Positions 55,438 to 64,000 of a stretch of 64,000 nt of DNA are shown piece by piece; position 1 is the stretch's first letter, and every line of letters starts with the position of its first letter. The DNA is taken from the NCBI GenBank assembly GCA_017163975.1, contig JAFFSR010000239.1:3100001-3164000 (forward strand), read 5' to 3'. The notes beneath the pieces were generated by a model. It was not told the DNA's origin, did not search any database, and worked only from the letters and a program-made list of their open reading frames with translations. Source of the DNA: Anastatus disparis. Its lineage: Eukaryota > Arthropoda > Insecta > Hymenoptera > Eupelmidae. Position numbers and translations under genes: made by a program.

Positions 55438-55545
55438 TGCTGCAATCGTAACGTAGTGCGTCTGTAAGTGACGCACTGAGAAAATATATTACCACGAATA
55501 ACGTTGACTTTTCCTCTCTTTCTCCCTCTCTATTCGCTATTTCAG

Positions 55546-55701
55546 GTTGCCGCTACCAATATGCTGTGCTCCATTCTATAAAGTGTTAGAACAACGATAT
55601 GCGAATTTCAGAACTGACATTAAAACTCAACAAAAAAAAAGAGTTACAAAAAGCTTTTCGTTCAGTTTCTGTTTACTTCTGGAATTAACATTACCTATTT
55701 A
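55546..55701 (+). other. possible exon after a strong acceptor
   Basis: After the acceptor TATTTCAG a frame starting one base in stays open for about 51 codons (CCAPFYKVLEQRYANFRTD...) to a TAA near 55701. It has no ATG of its own. Its phase would match the donor at 52187. Product unrecognised. Confidence 0.2.
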
Positions 55702-56719
55702 ACAAATGTCATGTTTATTGCTTTTGCTTGTCATTATTTTACTCTGGGAAAGTGAGAAAGCTTGTTTTTCCACCAGTTTATACGAGGCTCTAAATTATTT
55801 AATCTTTTTGACTATTAAAATTTTGATAGACCGTATATATTGCTTACATTTCTATAAATTTTCGAATATTTTTTTTACGAAAATGCGTTTGAACAATTTA
55901 CGATTTTATATATTTTTTTTGCGAAGCTTTTTTTTTTATTTTCGATTAAAATTTTATAATAACTGTCTAGGTGTCCTCGATATACTGCGGTTAAGGCTAT
56001 TAAGGAAAAAGGCTTTTATTTTTTTTTCAGAGAGAAAGAGACATGAGCTGAAAATTTTTCGATAGGCTTTTTTTTATTTTTGAGATCAAAAACACTAGGG
56101 AAAAAGCTTACTTTTTAGTTAATAAATTTTTTTTCCTCCTTTAGCATAGAGTGCGGTTTAAATTTAACTATGCTATCGAATAGTTGCAAAATTGAGCGTT
56201 AAAATTTTGCTCAAATAACTTTGAAGTTTAATAAAATAAAAAAGTAAAAAATTGGAAATTCATATTTTTTAGAAAGACTTTTTTTTAAAATTAAAGTAAC
56301 AAAATGTAACACAAAAAAAATAATCAAAGTTAGTCCTGATTTTGGCAGTTTATTTACCATAATGTTAAAAACTTAAAAAAATGAAAAAGAAAAAAAAATT
56401 TGTCAAGCATCTCGGTAGATGTTACTCGGAAGTAAGCTAAAATATCAAGCTGTTAAGATGTGAAGTGGTGTAGCTATTATGTATATGTGCGCTATATACT
56501 CTTCGAGATATCCCATGTCAATTGAATATCTAAAGTAATAGTTCACTCGTGGGTGTTGGAAATTTTCGTGTATGATAGCGCGTCTCAGAGGTTATCTTTT
56601 TCTTTCTCTCTCTAACGTCGAATATAAAATCCTTTTTATATATTCGTAAGTAAGCGTTGCCTTGCTTGGGCGGGTAGTTGAAGGAAGTAGCTTGGTTCTC
56701 GGTTTCTGGAATGAGCTGT

Positions 56720-56720
<1 letters not shown>

Positions 56721-56756
<36 letters not shown>

Positions 56757-56777
56757 GAGAAAAAGAGAGAAAGAGAG
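56721..56777. repeat. (GA)n microsatellite
   Basis: Uninterrupted GA core at about 56726-56753 followed by GGAAGAGAAAAAGAGAG. Potential GAGA-factor binding or simply simple-sequence DNA. Confidence 0.9.
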
Positions 56778-57228
56778 TGCAAAGTGCGAAATTTCCCTCG
56801 ACGCTTTTAACGATAAACGTAGAAAGAGAGAGAACGTAGAGGGTGGCTGCTGCTCGTGAATGTTATCTCACCGGCTGTCAACCCTCATAGCTTTGGATAT
56901 ACACTATATACTCTCTCTCTTTTTGGGAGTTGTTATATTCCTTGCCTTAACGCCTTGCACTTATACCGTCTTATCAGATGTTACGCCTAAAGTGTTACAG
57001 TTATACAGCCACAGTGTTCACCCCTTCCCGTATCCTCTTTTCTCTAGATAATTCCTCTTTCTTCGTCGTCGATTTGCCGCAGTAGCACAAGCAGCGCAAG
57101 CACACCTTCAATTTCCTCTCTTCTGACTATAACAAGAGAGAATAAGAGAGCAAGAGAGAAAACATAGAGTGTGTAAAGCGGCGTCGGTGGCAGCTTGCGA
57201 TTTTCTTGTTTCTGTTAACCAACGCACT

Positions 57229-57258
57229 GTGTATGTGTGTGTGTGTGTGTGTGTGTGG
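57229..57258. repeat. (GT)n microsatellite
   Basis: GT run with one TA interruption near its start. Confidence 0.9.
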
Positions 57259-58035
57259 AGGAGAAAGGAGGTGGTGCAGCAGTAGCAGCAGCATATAGTA
57301 CCGCATATACCGCCTCTTTTCAATTCAATTAAAACGCTTCAAGCTTTATAACCATAGCAAAAGCACCAAGCAGATGTGTCAGATGCGTTTTCTCTTTCTC
57401 TTTCTCTCTCACTCTCTCTTCATGTTTAAAGCTTCAAGACGAATTTTAAACCCAGAACGCCTTGTGGTCTACTTAACTCGACTACACATATACATATACT
57501 TATATTATATACACGTATATAACAATTTTCTCACTATCTCTCTCTTTTTTTCTCCCTCTCGCTCTCTTTCTCTCTCCTTGGTCTTTTCTCATACATATAT
57601 ATACACTTGTTTTTTTTTCTTTAGTTTATGCGCTAAGAGTGATGAAAGAGACTACTTGAATATTATGTTTAAAAAGTAGTTCTTCACTTACTCCTTTTTT
57701 GTTTCTTGTTTTTTTTTTCATTTTATATCTCTATCCTTCTCTTTTTCTCTTTTGAAACTCAAAGTACTTGACAAATTTTCTTAGAGCTTTACTTTTTAAA
57801 TTCAACACTGAAATGTCGTTTTTTTAATACCTTTAAGTAATTTAATTATCTTTATCTTGCATCTCTAATTTATTTTATATTTTTTCTTTTTCACTTTTGT
57901 TTACATAATTCTTAGTTAATAATTTCCCTGTATCTTTTTATGAAAAAGTTCATTAATTTTATAAATTAAATGATAAAAACAATTATCATGTTAAGAAAAT
58001 TCAATGTTGGTATGATTAAAAATTAGTGAAAGAAT

Positions 58036-58679
58036 CCCGCATAAAAAAAATTTGTATTGCCAAGATATTGGTGAAACAATATCCAATATATTGCATTTAT
58101 TTAATAATCCCTTGGCAAAATTTTTTCAATATTTCGCCAACATTTAGCATTTATCAATCCCTAGGGCCAAAACCCACATTATTCCCACATATTGGCAATA
58201 TATTGGATATTGCTGATATATTGGATATTGCTATATCAATATGTATAATGATAAATAATTTGAAATAAAAAATCAAAGTTTTACCACATTTAATTGAAAA
58301 CTTTTTAACTTTTTTTTATATCATATCTATAAAGTATACAATATAGGTGATATTAAAATCTTAAATATAATATATAAAAATAAAATATTGGTAAATTAAA
58401 TTCAGAAATCTTTTTTGCAAAACAAAAAATATATTTAGTAAAATAATTTTTCAAGTCACATTTTACGAATATAAATATAACAAAAAATCTATTATACTAA
58501 TTGTATATTTACATTACAATTTGGTTGAAATAATTTCTGAGTAACAGAAATGTTAAATCAAATTTAATCAACACAAATCGACTTATGTCATTTTTGTAAA
58601 TAAGAAAAAGATTAAATCATTTTTAATTTTAATAAATACAACTTAAAGAAAATAGTTTATATATTTTATTGTTCAAAAT
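58036..58679 (+). repeat. left terminal inverted repeat (644 bp)
   Basis: Reverse complement matches 61015-61658. Similarity stops sharply after GTTCAAAAT. Both copies contain a 60-80-codon open frame (PIYCIYLIIPWQN...), a by-product of the repeat and not a gene. Confidence 0.88.
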
Positions 58680-58999
58680 GTTTCATTAATTTGAATAATG
58701 ACGATTCTTTATGTCTTTAATGTAATAATAATTCAATAAATTATTTTCTTGAAATTTCTTTAATTTCACAATTAAAAACATTATACAAACGACCTTATTT
58801 TTACGAAAAAATAATTAAATGTCCTAGAAATCAGTCACTTCAAGCTCAAAAAATTTTCTTTCACACTCAGGGCGTGAAATTCAATTTTTGATGTCTATTC
58901 TTAGAGGCTAAAATAGCTCTTTTTTACCCAAGGGCAAAAAAGTAATTTTCTAATAAGCGTAATTGATTTTTACCAATAAGAAATTTACTTTTCGTGTCT

Positions 59000-59680
59000 C
59001 AGAATTATACTGAATGGTGGATGAGTCGATGTATAAATTGAGTAATGGGTGCATGGTACAATGAATTCATAGGTGGATTCATGGGACGATAAAATGACGG
59101 CTCAATGGTTCGATGGACAGATCGATAAATATGACGATAGGTCGATGGGCGAATAAATATTAATGTCGATGGATCACTAAATGAATACGTCGATGGGTTG
59201 ATAGACTGATTGGTGGATAGATGGAATAGTCGATGGGTTAATGGGCGCATAGATGAATTTTTTCGAAGGGTTTATGGGCCGATGGGCGGATAGATGAATT
59301 TGTCGATTGATTGACGGTCTGTTGGGCGGATGGATGAATTTGTCGATGGGTTGATGGGCGGAAATTGTTGACGAGTGGAACAAAGAATTCGTTGATGAGT
59401 TAATGGATGGATGGATGAATTTTTTGGTGGATGTCAGAAGTTGAATGGGTCAATGAGTTGATAGGTCTATTGATCGATGAATTCATGGGTAAATGGGTTA
59501 ATTGGTCAATAAATCAATGGGTCGATAGGTTCATGATTCAATAAATTGATGGTTGCATGGGTAGATGGGTCAAAGAGTACGTGGATCGGCAGGATGATGG
59601 GTCAATGGATTCATGGGTCGATGGGTCATTGGTTTTGATGAGTTGATCTGTCGATGGGCTGATGGGTTCGTAGGCAATTT
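59000..59680. repeat. degenerate GATG-type minisatellite inside the transposon
   Basis: Words such as GATGGGTCGATGGGT, GATGGATGAATTTGTCGATG and GGTTGATGGGCG recur dozens of times with irregular spacing, the mark of slippage-generated repeats. Open frames through it (runs of His, Pro, Ser, Ile, Asn on the - strand) are repeat artefacts. Confidence 0.75.
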
Positions 59681-59970
59681 CTTTAATTTTCCTCCTTTCG
59701 TACCCAACTGCTTCTTGCCGAGGCAAATTCGACAGTCTTATTTTCTCATTTTCATTTTAATTTTATCATCTATTAATGCCGTTATTTTTTGTATTATTTA
59801 TGAATTTATTTTTAATGTGGCTAAATTTGACGCCCTTCGTGTATCAAAAAGTAATATGTCATCTACGGAAGTAAAGGTGTTTTGCCCTCGTCTTTATTGT
59901 CACCCTCGCTTCGCTCAGGCTTCAAACTCGACTCAGGCAAAAATCACCTATTTTACTCCCTTGGTTAACA

Positions 59971-60357
59971 ATGTACTATTCTGATATTTATGATGGTTTG
60001 CTGTATCAAGAAATGCTCCGTCCAAATAAAATATTAAGTGATCCCAACAATATATCTTTTACATGGTATTCTGACAGCGTTAGAATTTTTAAATCTTCCA
60101 AATACAATATTTGGACGTTTTATTTAACAATTAATGAATTTCCTTACAAAGAACAACATAATATTGAAAATGTGTTGTTAATTGGCTTGTGGTTTAGAAA
60201 ACTAAAACCTAAAGTTAATCTCTTTTTAACTTCCTTAAAAAATTCATTAAAAAAATTGTATAAAGGTATAGATTTTGAAGTACCCAACGTAGATAAACCT
60301 ATTAAGGGTATACTCTTGATTGACAAATCAAGAGTATACCCTTTGAAAAGAAATTAA
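59971..60357 (+). pseudogene. transposase fragment (EnSpm/CACTA-like 'transposase domain' family)
   Basis: A 128-codon open frame from an ATG. Its middle matches the pattern of a widespread eukaryotic transposase family: NNISFTWYSD (usually a TDG-type turn), then FKSSKYNIW, FYLTINEFP, a charged linker, NVLLIGLWF, then KPKVNLFL and KGILL. Known members are far longer and continue into a cysteine-containing core region that is absent here. Both ends are therefore missing. The last codons (DKSRVYPLKRN) are produced by a hairpin that folds back on the preceding coding sequence. Family recall only; no search was possible. Confidence 0.65.
60304..60343. repeat. perfect 18-bp inverted repeat at the end of the transposase frame
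   Basis: AAGGGTATACTCTTGATT (60304-60321) and its exact reverse complement (60326-60343) flank a 4-nt loop, GACA. The left arm is coding sequence of the transposase fragment. The right arm is its inverted duplicate. Confidence 0.9.
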
Positions 60358-60915
60358 CTTTGCGAACTGATAGCGAAACCATTCTGCACGGTCAACAAAC
60401 ATATGTTAGTAATATTAAAGTTTGCGATGTTGAGGGACCAACAATGCTCTAAAATTGTACCAAAATTCATTACATTAACCGGTAGTCCAGGGGCAAACTA
60501 CATAAGTCGTGGCCGACCAAGGTCCTCGATTCTAACCAGGTTTTTTTTTATACATTTCGACCTGCCGATTCCGAATTTTTTTGGGTAGAAAGTCTGAAAA
60601 TGGCGCATTTAATAATTATTAACAATTTTTATAAACAAATTATAGAAATGCGTTTTTTCTAGAAAAAAAAAGTTCATCATGTTTTTAAGGTTATTTTGAG
60701 CAAAAAAGGTTCTCATGAACATATTGCTAAAATGCACCAAATCGGCAAAAAACAATCACAGTTTGAAAAAACGCGATTTTTCAAAAGTTTGACAGCTTAT
60801 AGCTAAGCTTCTACTGCTTTAATTTTTACTCACAATAGCTTAAATTGTTTATTAAAATGTAAACTTAAAGATTACATTAGTTGGCGACAGTATTTATAAT
60901 AAGTACATTACCCAT

Positions 60916-61014
60916 TAATCGCTCAAAAAGTACTGTATACGTGCACCCGCGCGCTGACCTGCGACGGGGACTGTACATAGGTAAGCTGTAAATGGTACTT
61001 TTTTGGGCGATTAA
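60916..61014. repeat. inverted repeat at the inner border of the right terminal repeat
   Basis: TTAATCGCTCAAAAAGTAC near 60916 pairs with the complement of GTACTTTTTTGGGCGATTAA ending at 61014. The enclosed loop is a GC-rich stretch (CACCCGCGCGCTGACC). Confidence 0.6.
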
Positions 61015-61658
61015 ATTTTGAACAATAAAATATATGAACTATTTTCTTTAAGTTGTATTTATTAAAATTAAAAATGATTTAATCTTTTTCTTATTTACAA
61101 AAATGACATAAATCGATTTGTGTTGATTAAATTTGATTTAACATTTCTGTTACTCAGAAATTATTTCAACCAAATTGTAATGTAAATATACAATTAGTAT
61201 AATAGATTTTTGCTATATTTATATTCGTAAAATTTGACTTGAAAAATTATTTTACTAAATATATTTTTTGTTTTGCAAAAAAAGATTTCTGAATTGAATT
61301 TACCAATATTTTATTTTTATATATTATATTTAAGATTTTAATATCACCTATATTGTATACTTTATAGATATGATATAAAAAAAAGTTAAAAAGTTTTCAA
61401 TTAAATGTGGTAAAACTTTGATTTTTTATTTCAAATTATTTATCATTATACATATTGATATAGCAATATCCAATATATCAGCAATATCCAATATATTGCC
61501 AATATGTGGGAATAATGTGGGTTTTGGCCCTAGGGATTGATAAATGCTAAATGTTGGCGAAATATTGGAAAAATTTTGCCAAGGGATTATTAAATAAATG
61601 CAATATATTGGATATTGTTTCACCAATATCTTGGCAATACGAATTTTTTTTACGCGGG
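61015..61658 (-). repeat. right terminal inverted repeat (644 bp)
   Basis: Mirror of 58036-58679 with only a few substitutions by eye, for example GCGTAAAAAAAATTCG against GCATAAAAAAAATTTG at the tip. Confidence 0.88.
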
Positions 61659-61661
61659 AAT

Positions 61662-64000
61662 TAATATAAAAAATTAAACTCTAATTAATTTCGTGAAATT
61701 ACAAATAAGCTCAAGCATCGATTACAAGTTATTATTAGTTAGCTACATTAATATTTCATGCTGAAAAAGTGGTAAAAGAATCTGAGAAGTTGAGAAAAAA
61801 AGGACAATTTTTTTTAATTTACCGATCTCGCAAAGTTTGATCGTTAACCTTATAACGTTCGACTATTTCTCAAATGTATATATCAGCAATACTCGTTATG
61901 CAACTGTGGAATTTGCCAAAGTGAGACACAACAGATGGCCACAAATACATCGACTGTGTAGGCATTGACTTATATATCATCGATAGCAAGGCCAAAGGGG
62001 GAGAAAAGAGAGAGGCGATTATGGACAGAGTAGAGTAATAGAAGAAACAAGTTATAAAGCGGAAAAGAGCGAGAGAGCTTAAGTTGAAAGAGAAAGAGAA
62101 AGGTATGAAAGGAAAAACGCAACCGGAACACACATAAGGAAAAAGGAAGTACGTCCGCAGCTATAAATACGAAGTCGAGAAAATTGGAAAAGTTTCCGCT
62201 TGAGCCGACATTGGTAGGATTTTTTTTTTCTCTCTTTCTCTTTCTTTTTTTTCACTACTTTTTCATCGCGAATAAGCGTTGATCGTCGAGCATTGCTCTA
62301 CGACTTGCAACTTACTTACAAATGTAAAGCTAGTAATACGCGCCCATAAGTACTATACTCTTATTAAGAAAATCTCTCCCACTGAAAAAAAATAAAGTTA
62401 TGCTTTTCAATTTGTTAAACCGAAAAATTTTTTCAGTATATTTGATTACGGACCAAACAACGATTGTTATAAGCTAGTAACGAACGATGATAATAAAATA
62501 TTTTCACTGTTATCGTCAGTCAGCTAAACTTTTTCACTGTTGAAGAAACTAGCATGAAATATATTTTAAGCTCTACGTTCCTATTTTTTGTTCCTTTTTT
62601 TCATCGTCAGTACTACGCTGTGTATATGTATATATATAGCAAAGTCAGGAGGTTTTGGTTACCTCCGACGAAATCTCCGATCAGCGGCTTAAATAACGAA
62701 AAGTAGAGTATATACCATAGCTTTACGGAAGCTATGGAGTGTAAGTGCTTTTGGAGGAAAAGAGAATGAGAGTAGTTCTGGCTGAAATTGCACTCCTAAT
62801 TCTATATTCCCACCCTCGCTATTCCTCCATCCAGTTTTTCTTCTTCTTCTTCTGCCTTCGTCCCGCTCTTGAGAAATTTTCTCTTATCCATTGATAAATA
62901 TACATTACTATTTGATTTCCTTTTGCCTCTATAGCCATTTTCGATAATTACATACCTCCTTTTTAGCTCATCACTCCTAGAAAGTTAAACGATCATTTAA
63001 GCAAATAAATGCTGGAGATTTTAGCCCATGAAGTTTCGAAATGGATGGAGAAAGACGGACGGAGAGAGATAAAGATAAAAATTTGAAATCCGTTGAAGAT
63101 CATTCGAGGAGGAAGATTCTTAAATGAGCTTTTTGCGGTAAGAAGACCAAAAAAAACCAATAAAATAAAAAATAAAATAGTAGTAAGAGTACAATGTAAG
63201 AAAAGAAGTAAAGTGCAAAAGAGTTAAAGGAAGAAAGTGCAAAGATATAATAAAAAAAAAGGAAAAAAAAGATGTATATACATAGAAAAGGTTTTTTGGT
63301 AAAAAAAGAATAAGGTAAATCCGGATTAAAGGCACTCTCAGTCAGTCTTGTCAGAATTATCTATCCCTTCTTTCGTCTTTCTCTTTCTCAAAAAGATGTC
63401 TGAGTATTAGTAGCAGTATAGCAGTAGTAGCAAGCGAACGTCGCTTGGTGTTCGAGACTCAGTTGGTACTTATCTAAACCTCTTGGGAAACGTATAAGGA
63501 AGAAGAGAGAAAGGCGAACGACTAGTTAAGTAATTTCCGGAGTACCTGTCGATGAGTTTTACCCGATGAACCACACCAATACTAACCATCATCATCACCA
63601 CCAACAAATCTTCTACCATAGTAATTTTCAATTCCCGCAAAACGCTAAACTTCATAATCGTTTTGTAACCTGTCCAATATGAAAGATAGTTCGGGAGTTA
63701 ATGACGCGTTGTAGTTCATGGGTCGATGAAGAAACCTTTTTCATTCTCGTTTCTGATACTTTGAGGTAATTTATTTTTAGAATTTCATTAGTATATTCAT
63801 ATTTGGATAACAAAATTGTAAACTTTATGATATTATTTTTGACTTTAACAAAAATAATATAAAATCTTATTATTATTTAAATCTTATTGATAATGTGAGA
63901 AAATTTTGCCAGATATTCAAGCGAAAACGTTGAAGATGAAAAATTATGTGTTAAAAATTTTTTAATATTTCCTAACTTCCAATAATAATTATTTTGTACT
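61662..64000. other. AT-rich and purine/pyrimidine low-complexity sequence to the window end
   Basis: No gene supported. A - strand frame from an ATG at 63655 begins with a hydrophobic stretch (LLVVMMMVSIGVV) and meets a possible GTAAAA donor, but it overlaps an ATC/ACC-rich simple repeat and is not convincing. Confidence 0.45.

Larger units (their letters stand above)
55702..58035. other. low-complexity flank of the right-hand transposon
   Basis: Poly-T rich DNA, the GA tract at 56721-56777, a GT run at 57229-57258 and CT tracts at 57390-57580. No gene supported. Confidence 0.5.
58036..61658. mobile_element. 3.6-kb DNA transposon-like element with 644-bp terminal inverted repeats
   Basis: Outer ends read CCCGCATAAAAAAAATT (left) and, reverse-complemented, CCCGCGTAAAAAAAATT (right). 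The repeats span 58036-58679 and 61015-61658, equal in length and nearly identical. AAT lies directly outside both ends (58033-58035, 61659-61661), a 3-bp target duplication. Repeated CAATATATTGGATATTG-type words just inside the ends look like subterminal transposase-binding repeats. The interior holds a degenerate GATG minisatellite, a transposase fragment (59971-60357) and a small hairpin at the inner border of the right repeat. Transposase similarity, a 3-bp duplication and subterminal repeats point to the EnSpm/CACTA group (Plavaka-like), but the ends lack CACTA. The truncated coding region makes it non-autonomous. Confidence 0.8.

Noticed and set aside
58026..58268. 80-codon gene, with a near-identical copy at 61426-61626
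   Set aside because: Both are the same stretch of the transposon's terminal inverted repeats; the similarity reflects the repeat, not a protein family.
59005..59383. His/Pro/Ser-rich proteins on the - strand
   Set aside because: They are translations of the GATG minisatellite.
63470..63655. first exon with signal peptide on the - strand
   Set aside because: The hydrophobic part coincides with an ATC/ACC simple repeat and the donor is weak.

Overview
This is a eukaryotic, strongly AT-rich window, almost certainly from an insect. Hymenoptera is my best guess, from the overall texture: short trypsin-family genes with small introns, dense GA/CT and TA microsatellites, and a tRNA-Met-derived SINE. 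No genus can be named. Coding content is low. Two complete genes can be reconstructed exon by exon, and both belong to the S1A (chymotrypsin-fold) family.

Left part (1-20 kb): a possible last exon of an unidentified gene sits at the left edge (251-478). A six-exon secreted trypsin lies on the + strand (5785-8558) with an intact His/Asp/Ser triad. About 6 kb further on, facing it on the - strand (14637-19388), is a seven-exon paralogue. It keeps the fold, the signal peptide and all six disulfide cysteines, but all three catalytic residues are replaced (His to Ser, Asp to Asn, Ser to Ile). The two genes share their intron positions and phases except for one extra intron in the dead copy. The pair therefore looks like an old duplication in which one copy kept proteolysis and the other became a non-catalytic serine protease homologue. 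This part also holds a TA-flanked MITE (762-1028), a TTAA-flanked MITE in an intron of the trypsin (7157-7365), two SINE copies and the 3' end of a dead non-LTR retrotransposon (10356-10646).

Middle part (20-58 kb): mostly non-coding, made of purine/pyrimidine low-complexity blocks and AT-rich DNA, as expected of long introns or intergenic space. Structured islands are a CpG-rich palindromic element with hairpin ends (about 21.07-22.25 kb), a full-length SINE (23.04 kb), a 217-bp near-perfect foldback (40967-41183) and an 85-bp tandem repeat (50.56-50.77 kb). A signal-peptide-like first exon on the - strand (46141-46222) and a phase-compatible exon at 33770-33861 suggest a gene with a very long intron. 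That call is tentative.

Right part (58-64 kb): a 3.6-kb DNA transposon-like element (58036-61658) with two 644-bp terminal inverted repeats, an AAT target duplication, subterminal repeats, an internal GATG-type minisatellite and a truncated transposase reading frame that ends in a perfect hairpin. The remainder to 64 kb shows only low-complexity and AT-rich sequence.
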